Assembly: GCA_027704905.1 (NCBI GenBank)
Contig: CM051002.1
Span: 18,586,227-18,650,226, forward strand
Length of the DNA: 64,000 nt
From: Muraenolepis orangiensis
Lineage: Eukaryota; Chordata; Actinopteri; Gadiformes; Muraenolepididae
Direction of reading: 5' to 3'
The translations under genes were made by a program, and so were the position numbers. Positions 46,843 through 59,921 of this stretch are shown piece by piece (within the stretch, counting starts at the first letter, position 1; each line of letters begins with the position of its first letter). The notes beneath the pieces were generated by a model. It was given only the letters and a program-made list of their open reading frames with translations, did not search any database and was not told where the DNA came from.

Positions 46843-47497
46843 TGGGTGTGTGTGTAGGTGTGTGTGTATGTGCTGTGTGAGAGTCTGAGCTACAAAAGCA
46901 GCACAGTGTCAGGGGGTTGTGTGTTGAGACAATAATGCACAATAGTCGTTTTTGGGTTTTTTCAAAAGAGGCCTCGGTGGCCTTCTGTACATCGCTGCCA
47001 GCCCTAACAAACTGTTGTTTCTTTATGAAAAAGTCCCGATCACGCCCGACCGTTTCTGGGTGCATGGTCTGTTGGTGTCTCTTCATTTTGCAGGGTTTCA
47101 TGCTGTCGTTGGCTAGCTTCTCTCTGCATATCACACACTCTGGGCGGGTTTTGTCCGTTCCCTCCATGAAACCTAAGTTAAGATAGCTCTCTAGGTAGGT
47201 CCTCATTTTCTTTTTGATTGCAGATGAGCTGTCATCTCCTTTACGTTTTTCAGACATTTTTAGACAAAATATTCACCTTATGAAGTTGGTCGCTAGCTAG
47301 CAAGCACAGCAAACTGTTACTACTACAGAAGCTGACACAGTAACGTCAATGTTGGCGCGAATCGGAGGAGTATCAGATTAATTTGTAGAATTTTTATTAA
47401 AATGAATTAATCAATACATTTCTATATTTTATTGTAATGTAGAGACAAGGCTTTTAGCGACAATCATGTATTGCGTTACAATTATATGTAAAAAACT

Positions 47498-47532
<35 letters not shown>

Positions 47533-47634
47533 GAAATATGATATTAGGCCTCAAATCATCTGAGGCCTGGCGCCCCCCCTGCGATCTTTGGCGCCCCCCC
47601 AAGGGGGGCGCGCCCCCCAGGTTGGGAACCACTG
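45995..47634 (-). mobile_element. hAT transposon, defective, inside E1
   Basis: The ends are inverted: CAGGGGTTCCCAACCT at 45995-46010 and CAGTGGTTCCCAACCT on the minus strand at 47619-47634. The 8-bp duplication AGTTAGAG flanks it at 45987-45994 and 47635-47642; E2 has that octamer once at the matching place, so the empty site is present in the same window. A BED-type zinc finger start and part of a transposase are inside. An A/T homopolymer lies at about 47500-47530. Confidence 0.97.
46349..47257 (-). pseudogene. hAT transposase fragment (BED finger, ZBED5/SCAND3-like)
   Basis: The start MSEKRKGDDSSS leads into a BED-type finger (CVICREKL...MKRHQQTMH), then a conserved stretch ending QKATEASFE. 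There the frame is broken by a ~180-bp insertion made of (GT)n and a duplicated 54-bp coding piece (46749-46793 area and 46963-47015 area). The frame resumes with CGPQVAEKLKTV and IQLDETTTVADEAVLIVYVQ, typical of hAT transposases, and stops at 46349. Most of the catalytic region is missing. Confidence 0.85.
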
Positions 47635-50600
47635 AGTTAGAGGATATCAGTTGCTCTGCTGTGAGACCTCTTGAGGCATGGTCGGCTGGATTTTCTTCCG
47701 AAGCCACATACCTCCATTGTGTAGACTCTGTGCTTTGCTTGATGCGTTCTACACGATTTGCCACAAACACATGAAATCTTCTGGCTTCATTATTGATGTA
47801 CCCAAGGACAACCCTTGAATCAGTCCAGAAGACTTCTTGTAGGCACTCTATGTCCAGTTCTTTCTTGAGCATGTCACTGGTGCGGACAGCTACAACTGCT
47901 GCTGACAGCTCAAGCCTTGGTATGGTTGTGACTTTAGTAGGGGCAACTCTTGACTTTCCCATTACCAAGGAACAGTGGACTTCACTTGACGTACTCACTG
48001 CTCTGAGGTACGAGCACTCTCCGTAGCCCGACACACTGGCATCGGAGAAATGATGAAGTTCGTAATGTTGGACCTTGAAGCTTGATGGAACGTAGCATCT
48101 TGGAATCTTCACACCAGCCAGATTTTGTAGGTCTTGGAGCCAGCATTCCCACAGAGGTCGTAAGTCATCAGGTAAGGTGTCATCCCAACTGAGCTTGTCA
48201 CGACACATCTGCTGCAGGATCTGCTTTCCCACCAGGATGAAGGGCGCCACAAAACCCAGAGGATCGTATACCGAAGCGACCGTGGACAAGACTCCTCTTC
48301 GGGTAAGTGGATTCTCTTTGACGATCACCCTGAACTGGAACTCATCGGAAGACACGCACCACTGCACACCGAGTACTCTTTCCATGTGCAGTTCACCCAG
48401 TGCCATGTCTTTGTCTCTGGGAGCTTCAGCACACTCCTCTTTTGGGATTGTGGCTAGGACTTCCTTACTGTTCGAGATGAACTTATGCAGCCGGAGCTTG
48501 CCTGTGCTGCAAAGCTCTCTTGCTTCTTTCACCAGCTGGATTGCTTGGTCTTCAGATGCTACACTTAACAAACCGTCATCAACGTAAAAATTCCTTTGGA
48601 TAAACTTTATGGTCTCTTCACTAAAGTTTCCTCGTCCTTCGGCAGCGATGTGCTTCAGTCCATAGTTTGCACAGCCAGGTGACGAAGCTGCACCAAACAA
48701 GTGGACTTTCATCCGATAGATGGAAGGTTGGTCTTCAAGATTTCCATTGTCCCACCAAAGAAATCGTAGGTAATCTTGGTCTTCTGCCTTGACATGGAAC
48801 TGGTGGAACATGCGTTCTATGTCACACACGATTGCCACAGGACCTTTTCGGAAGCGATACAGAACTCCCACTAAGGTGTTTGTCAACTCTGGACCCGTCA
48901 GGAGATAGTCGTTCAAGGATGTCCCTTGGTACTTGGCGGAGCAATCGAAGACAACACGTATCTTCCCAGGCTTTTGTGGATGATACACCCCATGATGTGG
49001 GATATACCACGCTGGAGCTTTGTAGATGTCTTTCTCTGGGACCCTTTCTGCATCTCCGCGGGTTATGGTCCCATCCATGAAGGTCTTGTAGTCTTTGTGG
49101 TACTGATCGTTTCTTCTCAACTTTCTTTCTAAGCAATTGAGACGATGGATAGCACAGATCTTGTTATCAGGTAAGTTAGGCCTTTCCTTCTTGAATGGCA
49201 GCGGCATTTCATAATGACCGTCGCTCTTTAACTTGATGCCCTTCTCCATTTTCGACAGGAACCTTAGATCCTCTTGAGAGATGGGGCTGGCTTCTGACAC
49301 TCTTTCAGCGAAGTCAGACTCCAGCATCTTCATGACATCTGCAGGTAACACAACTTCTTTGATCTGTGTTCTACAGACATAGTGCACTTCACTTGTGAGG
49401 TCTGAAGAGGACGGTAGACCTGGCGTCACTTGCTTCACAATGACTTGGTGACTGATTCCGATTGTATCTCCATAGTTGAGACACGGGTTACCATATCCCA
49501 CCACACTCCAACCCAAGTCTGTTCTCTGAGCAAACGGCTGATGTTCCTCACCAGTCACCACTTGTCTTGGAACGAGGGCTTGAGCACAGTTGTAGCCAAT
49601 TAACAGGCCGACATCACAGCTTTGCTGAGAAGCGATCTCATCTGCAATGTGTTCAAGATGAGGCCATGCCTTCGCTGTCTCTGGTGTGGGAATATGGTCT
49701 CTGTTTGCAGGGATAAACTCTCTTGAGTAAGTCACTGGCAGAGTGATTATCTTGTCTGAATTGAATCCTCTTACTTGTAGACCTGTCAGCTTCCAACAGG
49801 ACACGACTGTGTTTCTTGAAGCTAGCGTGGAGAGCTTTAGCTGAACTGGTTCACCTTTTGTGTTGAGAGCCTTTGCTGTCTCTTCGAGGATAAAAGTTGT
49901 GTCACTTTGTGTATCGAGGAGTGCGTACACCAGAACCTCACGACTTGGCTCACTTGTAGATGACACCCACACTGGAACTATTGTGGATGTATGAGTGTTC
50001 CCATCATTCTGGATGACTCTAAACGATGTCGCCTCACGTGATGGTCTCTCTGCCTGGTTTTGTGGCTGATTATTCTCTCTTTCTTTGTACTTTTCACTGT
50101 TCCTTGCTCCATCCGGCCTTGTTGACATCCTTTCTTCCTTGGTGCGATCATCATGGAGGCAAGTTGGATGTTTTCTCTCACAGGTGTCGCAGGTGTTTCT
50201 ATCTCTACAGTCCTTGGAGCGATGGCCAGACTTCAGACAACCGAAACACAAGCTCTTCTCTTGGACAAACTTAATTCGTTCACTGATTGTCATCTGCATA
50301 ATCTTGCGACACTTCTGCAGACTGTGTCCTGCCCTCTCACAGAAGACACAGCCTGTGGCAACGGCTTTCTCATCTGAGCTGGTTGCTAAAACCCTTGCTC
50401 CAGGATCTCTGCTTCTGGAACCCTTGTCCAGAATACTCTCCCCTGCCTTCAGAGCATGACGAGCGGTTATTGGGTGACAAGCGATTCTGGCTTCACGTGT
50501 GAGGAACTTGACAAACTGGCTGAAACTCGGGAACATGCGAGTTTCTTCTTCTGTGGCCATGACCTTCCTATGCCATTTTGAAGTCAGCCAATCTGGAAGT

Positions 50601-52241
50601 TTGAAGAGTATTTTCTGGTTCTCGTTGCAATCATTAAGTATTTCAAGACCTCTGACCTGAGACATGGCAGCCTCACAGCTGCGCAGGAAGTCGGCGAGTT
50701 CTTGAAGTTCCATACTGCATTTGGAACTTATCTTGGGCCATGACTCAATCTTATCTCTGAAGGCCTTGGCAATGAGGAATGGATCGCCATATCGCTCATC
50801 TAGGATGTGCCATGCTGCATAATAGGCTGACTCTGTGCCTAGTAAGAAGTAGCTCTCTATGGCCCTCTTGGCAGATCCACCCACGTACTTGCGCAGATAA
50901 TATATCTTCTCTTCGGCTGGTATGTTCTTCCTGCCAACAAGCGTCTGAAAGGACACCTTCCAGTCGTTGTATCTGAGTGGGTCGCCATTGAACACTGTAG
51001 GTTCAGGTATAGGAATGCGACTTGCACTGATGGTTTCTGCGAACAATCTGACAAGCGTTGCGGTGCTGTCTTCAGATCTGTCTTCTTGCCTTGTTTGTGA
51101 TACAGCTCGTGGTGGAGAACGGTGCTGTAATAGACTAGTTTGAGGCTTGATTTCCACTTCACTCTTCACAGAGACATGTCGATGGAGAAGCTCATTTACT
51201 TCTTCATCTGAGCAATCACTTCGTTTAGCTGCTTGAGCTGAACATTCGCTCTGCTCATACACTTGCTGTCGTGCCTTGGCAGCCTTTAACTTCTTAATAG
51301 TTTCCAATCGATTTAGTTCTCTGCGTTTGACTTCTAGCACTCTTTGTATTTCTGCAGTTTCAGCCTCCTGCTTGGCTTTTAACTGGGCGGCTATAGCCTC
51401 CATCTTGGCTTTTAACTGGGCGGCTTCAGCCTCCTGTCTCGCTTTAAACTGTGCAGCTTCAGCTTCAAGTCTCTGAAGTTCTTCAATATGACGCTCTTGC
51501 TCTAGCAGGACTTTTAAGGTGGCTTGGTTAGCAGCAACCTCAGCAGCTGCACTTGTTCTGCTTGCAGAGGAGAATTTAGTGTGGCGAGAGCTGGTGCCTG
51601 TCTTGCCTGAGGCTACAGACACTATCTCTTCCATGAATTGTTCTTCATGCATTTGACCTTTAGCCTTTCTTGTGTCTAAAAGGTCCATTGCATTATTACA
51701 AATCTTCTTTGTTACTGATTCACAGGTGTCGACTCTGCGACGTGTGTTATGGTCAGGCACCTCAATGCGCTTCCAATCGTCATAAACCTCATTCAGACTC
51801 CTAGAGGCACTGCATACTTTAGTGACGTGTCCATCCAGCAGGTCGTCTGAGCTCGGTGCACACAGCGCTTGGTTAGCTTCTTTAGCAACATTTTTCCACT
51901 TCTCATAGCCCACACTGAAACGATGTGCAACTTTTCTTATTTGCTCATCATGCAGTTCTTGACCCTTTTCCGTCAACATGCGGACTCTTTGGCCTCTTCG
52001 TGGCTCTTCTGAGGAAGCGGGGTTGCTAACTATTGTGCCTTCTTCCCTTTGTGGTTGCACGGTTGCGCTGTCTTCATTTGCACCCTCTTCGTCAGGTGCT
52101 TGTGCCTGCATGTCTGTGCAATGTACATCCACAACAACCACACGCTGGCTGCCACTCTGACATCTTTACTTGGTTTAATGCTGTTACTCACTGCTTTCTG
52201 CTGCTGTCTTATGGAGCAGTAAGTTCTCACTATAACTCCCT

Positions 52242-53007
52242 ATACAGATATATAGATGTGTGTGTGTGTACATCATTAACCACGTAACATATGGCTAATA
52301 AAAACGGTTAAGTGTGTATTTGATCAGGTTGAATGTATGTATCTGTGTGGTCCTCACCTGGGAAGGATGGTTGGTTCGGAAATACGGTTATGCAGATGTG
52401 GCTGTCGAAAGGCAAACTGCAGACAGGTAGCATATATGTTATATATATGAATAAATGTTTTCCGATAAACAATATAATCTATGATATGAAACGGGATTGA
52501 TGCTCTCTTTGTGTGCAGCGACTCCGACTTGAAAATACAACCGCTGCTGACATGGCAACTGTAGCTCCTCCCCTTTCACGATTTCGGCCAATCAGACGCA
52601 GCCGCTGGCTACGTTTAAAATGAGTACTTATTTAAATGGAAAAACTTTATTTTATATTTTTTATATTTTATATAATTACTTATAGCTTTAGCTAATTATA
52701 GCTAACACGAGAACTGTTTGGAGCCTTAATATATATTTATAACCTAAAAAAGGAAAATAACCTAAAATTCATTCAAATTGAACAATTAAACAAAAGTATA
52801 AACATATAATACAAACAAAAAACAACAATGCCACTGTCTCATGGAGCTATTTTTTACAAAACTGAAGATAACCCAAAAATATAAATACTAAATATCAAGT
52901 TATATTTATTGTTGCTGCCTAAACTTCGGAGGCCTTAGGCCAAGATTCGTTACCACATACTTCCTGGAGATGGCGCTGTTACTCCTCTGATGCATGTAGA
53001 CCTATAT
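52242..53007 (-). repeat. S2: second copy of the promoter segment
   Basis: A 766-bp near-identical copy of S1, including the CCAAT box (52588-52592) and the first-exon donor. On the minus strand it ends directly in the 11-bp LTR remnant of E1, about 80 bp upstream of the E1 gag start; its other end abuts the 3' LTR of E2. Confidence 0.95.
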
Positions 53008-53592
53008 TATAACTCCCTCTCATGCAATGATGACAGCTATGCGTTCTTTATGATACTGGTAGGATTTATTCAAATCCAGACCGTGAGAACTGTGAAACAC
53101 ACACATGAAATACAATAAATCACAGATCAAACAATAACAACATACATTCATATTATTTCTACTTCGTCTCTTAGTGTCACATGTCTTTACAATATTGTTA
53201 ACCAAAATGAACTTAACCTACAAACACATTAAATCCTTCTGCAATAATAATAATAATAATAAACTCACTTAACAAACATTTCGTTAGCACTTTAGCTACC
53301 TGGCTTGAGCTTACACACAGCTAACAACCACAACACCAAACGTACCTTATTGGCTGCATGCAATAAGAGAGGAAATTATGGAACTTCACTGACTGAACTG
53401 ATCGACCGAACTGACTAACTGTGACGGAACTTTCTCTTATATAGAGATTTCTACACGCGTGTGCGTCGGCATAAAACGTCCCCGGAACACTGTGCGCTTC
53501 AACCATTAGTTCCGCTCTTACTCTACAGCATTTAGGTAGGAACCAAAAACTGGTAGGAACCAAAACTCAAACTGAACACAGAGGCAGTTACA
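53008..53592 (-). repeat. 3' LTR of E2
   Basis: 585 bp, differing from the E1 LTR by a few small indels, for example one extra AAT unit and a lost A in an A run. Same TGTAACT...AGTTATA termini, TATA-like box and AATAAA. Confidence 0.8.
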
Positions 53593-53744
53593 CTCCCACC
53601 AAACATATCAATTGTATATGATTTTACAATGACTTAGAACCAACATACTACATAGAAAGTAAACAAAACTAAATACAATAACTTCGGTCTTTGGCCTCCA
53701 CAGGAAAGGCCTGGAGGGAGACAGATAGAGAGAGAGAAAGAACT

Positions 53745-56700
53745 TCAGTCTGCTTCCACCAGCGTCACTGTCTTATGGATAGGCCTCTCCAGGTGGACAG
53801 GTTTAGAGATGCGCTTTCCTTTCTTATCAAGGGTTGAGTCGCTGATAAGCAACTTAAGTCTTCGTACTCTCCCATCTTTCCCTGGGTACACTTCGATAAC
53901 CTTCGCCAACCTCCACTGGTTACGTGGTGTGGCATCATTTTGTAGGAGCACAACGTCATTGACCTTTGCGTTCCTACGATCTTTGGTCCACTTCTGTCTC
54001 TGTTGGAGGTTTAGGAGGTACTCTTTCTTCCATCTTGTCCAGAAGTGGTTGGATAAGAGTTGAACTCGACGCCATCTTTTGCGGAGGTACAGATCTTCCT
54101 TGACGAACTTTCCAGGAGGCGGAGCGAGGATTGTGGACTTCATGGTCAGGATGTGGTTCGGTGTCAGGGGCTCTGGACTAGCTGCATCATTGAGACAATC
54201 AGTGGTCAGAGGTCTGCTGTTTACAACCGCCATGACTTCATACAGGAACGTTCGCAGAGAGGAGCAGTCAAGCTGTGTGGCTGACTGTTCTAGAATGGAC
54301 GTCAAGACACTTCTGATAGTGCGTATTTGTCTTTCCCAGACACCACCCATATGACTTGAAGCAGGGGTGTTCATGATGAACTCGCATCCAAGTTCCTTGA
54401 ACTCTTCCTGATCCATCTCTTTCAGTGCTTCATCGAACTCTCGTTTTGCTCCGACGAAGTTTGTCCCTTGATCGCTTCTTATCTGGCGCACTTTTCCACG
54501 AATGGCGATGAATGAACGCAGAGCGTTAATGAAAGCATCCGTGGTCAAGTCGTCGAGCATTTCAATGTGAACAGCCCTGGAACACATGCAGGTAAGTAAC
54601 AATCCGTAACGCTTTAGCTCTTTCCTTCTTTCCTTTACGTAGAATGGTCCAAAGCAGTCCATCCCGCAGTAGGTGAATGGAGGAGCTGTTTCCATTCGGT
54701 CCTCCGGGAGGTCTGCCATTCTTTGCTGTTCAGTGCATCTTCTGAATTTCCTGCACATAGTGCACTTGTAGATATGGGATGATACTGCCTTGCTGCAGCC
54801 TAGTATCCATATGCCATTGGATCGAAGCGCATTCATGGTCATCCCTCGTCCCTGGTGGTGCACTCTCTCATGATAGTGCTTGACGAGTAACACCGACACA
54901 TGACTGTCTTTTGGAAGGACTGCTGGATGCTTCACCTGTGGGTCTAAGGTGGCGTGAGTTAAGCGACCTCCAACTCTGAGGACACCTTGCTCATCCAGGA
55001 ATGGACCTAACCGGTGCAACTTATTGGCTCTGCCCTTGACTGGTGTCTCCTTGTGACTCTGGAGTAACTCTATTTCTTGTGAGAAGGTTGCTTCTTGAAC
55101 CATCTTGATTATGGTCAGCTCCGCTTCTCTCCTTTCCTCTAAACTGGTGGCTTCACAGGACTTTGGCTTGAGACCTTTAATTTCTTTCACGTGGCGCCGA
55201 AGTCTGGCGATAGCTTTCACCATTCTGGCCCAGTCTGAAAACTTGTGTAAGCGATCTAGTAGCGACCTGACTTCTTTCACCTGTGTGTTGAGAACCTGAA
55301 CCTTCTTAAATTCAGGGTCGTCACTTGCGATCTCTCCCACCTTGACTTCTCCACTTGGTAACTCTTTCTGCCAAAGAAAGTCTGGGCCTGTGAACCAGTT
55401 AGAGGATATCAGTTGCTCTGCTGTGAGACCTCTTGAGGCATGGTCGGCTGGATTTTCTTCCGAAGCCACATACCTCCATTGTGTAGACTCTGTGCTTTGC
55501 TTGATGCGTTCTACACGATTTGCCACAAACACATGAAATCTTCTGGCTTCATTATTGATGTACCCAAGGACAACCCTTGAATCAGTCCAGAAGACTTCTT
55601 GTAGGCACTCTATGTCCAGTTCTTTCTTGAGCATGTCACTGGTGCGGACAGCTACAACTGCTGCTGACAGCTCAAGCCTTGGTATGGTTGTGACTTTAGT
55701 AGGGGCAACTCTTGACTTTCCCATTACCAAGGAACAGTGGACTTCACTTGACGTACTCACTGCTCTGAGGTACGAGCACTCTCCATAGCCCGACACACTG
55801 GCATCGGAGAAATGATGAAGTTCGTAATGTTGGACCTTGAAGCTTGATGGAACGTAGCATCTTGGAATCTTCACACCAGCCAGATTTTGTAGGTCTTGGA
55901 GCCAGCATTCCCACAGAGGTCGTAAGTCATCAGGTAAGGTGTCATCCCAACTGAGCTTGTCACGACACATCTGCTGCAGGATCTGCTTTCCCACCAGGAT
56001 GAAGGGCGCCACAAAACCCAGAGGATCGTATACCGAAGCGACCGTGGACAAGACTCCTCTTCGGGTAAGTGGATTCTCTTTGACGATCACCCTGAACTGG
56101 AACTCATCGGAAGACACGCACCACTGCACACCGAGTACTCTTTCCATGTGCAGTTCACCCAGTGCCATGTCTTTGTCTCTGGGAGCTTCAGCACACTCCT
56201 CTTTTGGGATTGTGGCTAGGACTTCCTTACTGTTCGAGATGAACTTATGCAGCCGGAGCTTGCCTGTGCTGCAAAGCTCTCTTGCTTCTTTCACCAGCTG
56301 GATTGCTTGGTCTTCAGATGCTACACTTAACAAACCGTCATCAACGTAAAAATTCCTTTGGATAAACTTTATGGTCTCTTCACTAAAGTTTCCTCGTCCT
56401 TCGGCAGCGATGTGCTTCAGTCCATAGTTTGCACAGCCAGGTGACGAAGCTGCACCAAACAAGTGGACTTTCATCCGATAGATGGAAGGTTGGTCTTCAA
56501 GATTTCCATTGTCCCACCAAAGAAATCGTAGGTAATCTTGGTCTTCTGCCTTGACATGGAACTGGTGGAACATGCGTTCTATGTCACACACGATTGCCAC
56601 AGGACCTTTTCGGAAGCGATACAGAACTCCCACTAAGGTGTTTGTCAACTCTGGACCCGTCAGGAGATAGTCGTTCAAGGATGTCCCTTGGTACTTGGCG

Positions 56701-59700
56701 GAGCAATCGAAGACAACACGTATCTTCCCAGGCTTTTGTGGATGATACACCCCATGATGTGGGATATACCACGCTGGAGCTTTGTAGATGTCTTTCTCTG
56801 GGACCCTTTCTGCATCTCCGCGGGTTATGGTCCCATCCATGAAGGTCTTGTAGTCTTTGTGGTACTGATCGTTTCTTCTCAACTTTCTTTCTAAGCAATT
56901 GAGACGATGGATAGCACAGATCTTGTTATCAGGTAAGTTAGGCCTTTCCTTCTTGAATGGCAGCGGCATTTCATAATGACCGTCGCTCTTTAACTTGATG
57001 CCCTTCTCCATTTTCGACAGGAACCTTAGATCCTCTTGAGAGATGGGGCTGGCTTCTGACACTCTTTCAGCGAAGTCAGACTCCAGCATCTTCATGACAT
57101 CTGCAGGTAACACAACTTCTTTGATCTGTGTTCTACAGACATAGTGCACTTCACTTGTGAGGTCTGAAGAGGACGGTAGACCTGGCGTCACTTGCTTCAC
57201 AATGACTTGGTGACTGATTCCGATTGTATCTCCATAGTTGAGACACGGGTTACCATATCCCACCACACTCCAACCCAAGTCTGTTCTCTGAGCAAACGGC
57301 TGATGTTCCTCACCAGTCACCACTTGTCTTGGAACGAGGGCTTGAGCACAGTTGTAGCCAATTAACAGGCCGACATCACAGCTTTGCTGAGAAGCGATCT
57401 CATCTGCAATGTGTTCAAGATGAGGCCATGCCTTCGCTGTCTCTGGTGTGGGAATATGGTCTCTGTTTGCAGGGATAAACTCTCTTGAGTAAGTCACTGG
57501 CAGAGTGATTATCTTGTCTGAATTGAATCCTCTTACTTGTAGACCTGTCAGCTTCCAACAGGACACGACTGTGTTTCTTGAAGCTAGCGTGGAGAGCTTT
57601 AGCTGAACTGGTTCACCTTTTGTGTTGAGAGCCTTTGCTGTCTCTTCGAGGATAAAAGTTGCGTCACTTTGTGTATCGAGGAGTGCGTACACCAGAACCT
57701 CACGACTTGGCTCACTTGTAGATGACACCCACACTGGAACTATTGTGGATGTATGAGTGTTCCCATCATTCTGGATGACTCTAAACGATGTCGCCTCACG
57801 TGATGGTCTCTCTGCCTGGTTTTGTGGCTGATTATTCTCTCTTTCTTTGTACTTTTCACTGTTCCTTGCTCCATCCGGCCTTGTTGACATCCTTTCTTCC
57901 TTGGTGCGATCATCATGGAGGCAAGTTGGATGTTTTCTCTCACAGGTGTCGCAGGTGTTTCTATCTCTACAGTCCTTGGAGCGATGGCCAGACTTCAGAC
58001 AACCGAAACACAAGCTCTTCTCTTGGACAAACTTAATTCGTTCACTGATTGTCATCTGCATAATCTTGCGACACTTCTGCAGACTGTGTCCTGCCCTCTC
58101 ACAGAAGACACAGCCTGTGGCGACGGCTTTCTCATCTGAGCTGGTTGCTAAAACCCTTGCTCCAGGATCTCTGCTTCTGGAACCCTTGTCCAGAATACTC
58201 TCCCCTGCCTTCAGAGCATGACGAGCGGTTATTGGGTGACAAGCGATTCTGGCTTCACGTGTGAGGAACTTGACAAACTGGCTGAAACTCGGGAACATGC
58301 GAGTTTCTTCTTCTGTGGCCATGACCTTCCTATGCCATTTTGAAGTCAGCCAATCTGGAAGTTTGAAGAGTATTTTCTGGTTCTCGTTGCAATCATTAAG
58401 TATTTCAAGACCTCTGACCTGAGACATGGCAGCCTCACAGCTGCGCAGGAAGTCGGCGAGTTCTTGAAGTTCCATACTGCATTTGGAACTTATCTTGGGC
58501 CATGACTCAATCTTATCTCTGAAGGCCTTGGCAATGAGGAATGGATCGCCATATCGCTCATCTAGGATGTGCCATGCTGCATAATAGGCTGACTCTGTGC
58601 CTAGTAAGAAGTAGCTCTCTATGGCCCTCTTGGCAGATCCACCCACGTACTTGCGCAGATAATATATCTTCTCTTCGGCTGGTATGTTCTTCCTGCCAAC
58701 AAGCGTCTGAAAGGACACCTTCCAGTCGTTGTATCTGAGTGGGTCGCCATTGAACACTGTAGGTTCAGGTATAGGAATGCGACTTGCACTGATGGTTTCT
58801 GCGAACAATCTGACAAGCGTTGCGGTGCTGTCTTCAGATCTGTCTTCTTGCCTTGTTTGTGATACAGCTCGTGGTGGAGAACGGTGCTGTAATAGACTAG
58901 TTTGAGGCTTGATTTCCACTTCACTCTTCACAGAGACATGTCGATGGAGAAGCTCATTTACTTCTTCATCTGAGCAATCACTTCGTTTAGCTGCTTGAGC
59001 TGAACATTCGCTCTGCTCATACACTTGCTGTCGTGCCTTGGCAGCCTTTAACTTCTTAATAGTTTCCAATCGATTTAGTTCTCTGCGTTTGACTTCTAGC
59101 ACTCTTTGTATTTCTGCAGTTTCAGCCTCCTGCTTGGCTTTTAACTGGGCGGCTATAGCCTCCATCTTGGCTTTTAACTGGGCGGCTTCAGCCTCCTGTC
59201 TCGCTTTAAACTGTGCAGCTTCAGCTTCAAGTCTCTGAAGTTCTTCAATATGACGCTCTTGCTCTAGCAGGACTTTTAAGGTGGCTTGGTTAGCAGCAAC
59301 CTCAGCAGCTGCACTTGTTCTGCTTGCAGAGGAGAATTTAGTGTGGCGAGAGCTGGTGCCTGTCTTGCCTGAGGCTACAGACACTATCTCTTCCATGAAT
59401 TGTTCTTCATGCATTTGACCTTTAGCCTTTCTTGTGTCTAAAAGGTCCATTGCATTATTACAAATCTTCTTTGTTACTGATTCACAGGTGTCGACTCTGC
59501 GACGTGTGTTATGGTCAGGCACCTCAATGCGCTTCCAATCGTCATAAACCTCATTCAGACTCCTAGAGGCACTGCATACTTTAGTGACGTGTCCATCCAG
59601 CAGGTCGTCTGAGCTCGGTGCACACAGCGCTTGGTTAGCTTCTTTAGCAACATTTTCCACTCTCATAGCCACACTGAACGATGTGCAACTTTTCTTATTT

Positions 59701-59921
59701 GCTCATCATGCAGTTCTTGACCCTTTTCCGTCAACATGCGGACTCTTGAGCCTCTCGGGCTCTTCTGAGGAAGCGGGGTTGCTAACTATTGTGCCTTCTT
59801 CCCTTTGTGGTTGCACGGTTGCGCTGTCTTCATTTGCACCCTCTTCGTCAGGTGCTTGTGCCTGCATGTCTGTGCAATGTACATCCACAACAACCACACG
59901 CTGGCTGCCACTCTCAGACAT
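53745..59921 (-). CDS. BEL/Pao gag-pol polyprotein (E2)
   Basis: Retrotransposon polyprotein. The main frame (53745-59672) is 1975 residues; the authentic N-terminus (MSESGSQR) begins at 59921 in another frame and is separated by a cluster of single-base losses at about 59650-59755. Domains, numbered from 59672: coiled coil ~120-205; DUF1759-like ~300-470; zinc knuckles at 521-534 (CVFC...H...C) and 555-568 (CFGC...H...C); aspartic protease ALLDTQS at ~664-669; reverse transcriptase ~970-1150 with YVDD at 1109-1112; RNase H ~1285-1415 (HFSDAS, WTDSR); integrase zinc binding ~1580-1645 and core with D1672, D1734, E1780; DUF5641-like tail ~1870-1945. No envelope gene is seen. Confidence 0.93.

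Larger units (their letters stand above)
44356..52141 (-). pseudogene. BEL/Pao gag-pol of E1, split by hAT and two indels
   Basis: Same polyprotein as in E2. The 5' open part (52141 to the hAT edge at 47634) covers coiled-coil gag, DUF1759-like region, two zinc knuckles, aspartic protease, reverse transcriptase and RNase H. The 3' part (45994 to 44356) covers the integrase and the DUF5641-like tail. The break lies between RNase H and integrase. Relative to E2, a 2-base loss just after the expected start codon (near 52160) shifts the first codons, and a 1-base loss near 44369 alters the last residues. The hAT makes this copy non-functional as it stands. Confidence 0.93.
43601..52241 (-). mobile_element. 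BEL/Pao retrotransposon copy E1 (interrupted)
   Basis: Minus-strand LTR retrotransposon with a full 3' LTR (43601-44183), a polypurine GGTGGGAG just before it, a gag-pol frame, and only the last 11 bp of the 5' LTR (52231-52241) fused to S2. A 1640-bp hAT element plus its 8-bp duplication sits inside; without it E1 is 6993 bp, against 6992 bp for E2. Only scattered single differences separate the two copies by eye. Confidence 0.93.

Noticed and set aside
46790..47257. Host ZBED-type gene
   Set aside because: The frame is truncated and sits inside an element with hAT ends and an 8-bp duplication, so it is transposon sequence.
47498..47634. Extension of the E1 gag-pol frame into the hAT
   Set aside because: The extra residues after RNase H are translation of the hAT end; E2 shows the true continuation.
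54079..54354. Plus-strand open frames within E1 and E2
   Set aside because: They are antisense shadows of the gag-pol frame, repeated identically in both copies.
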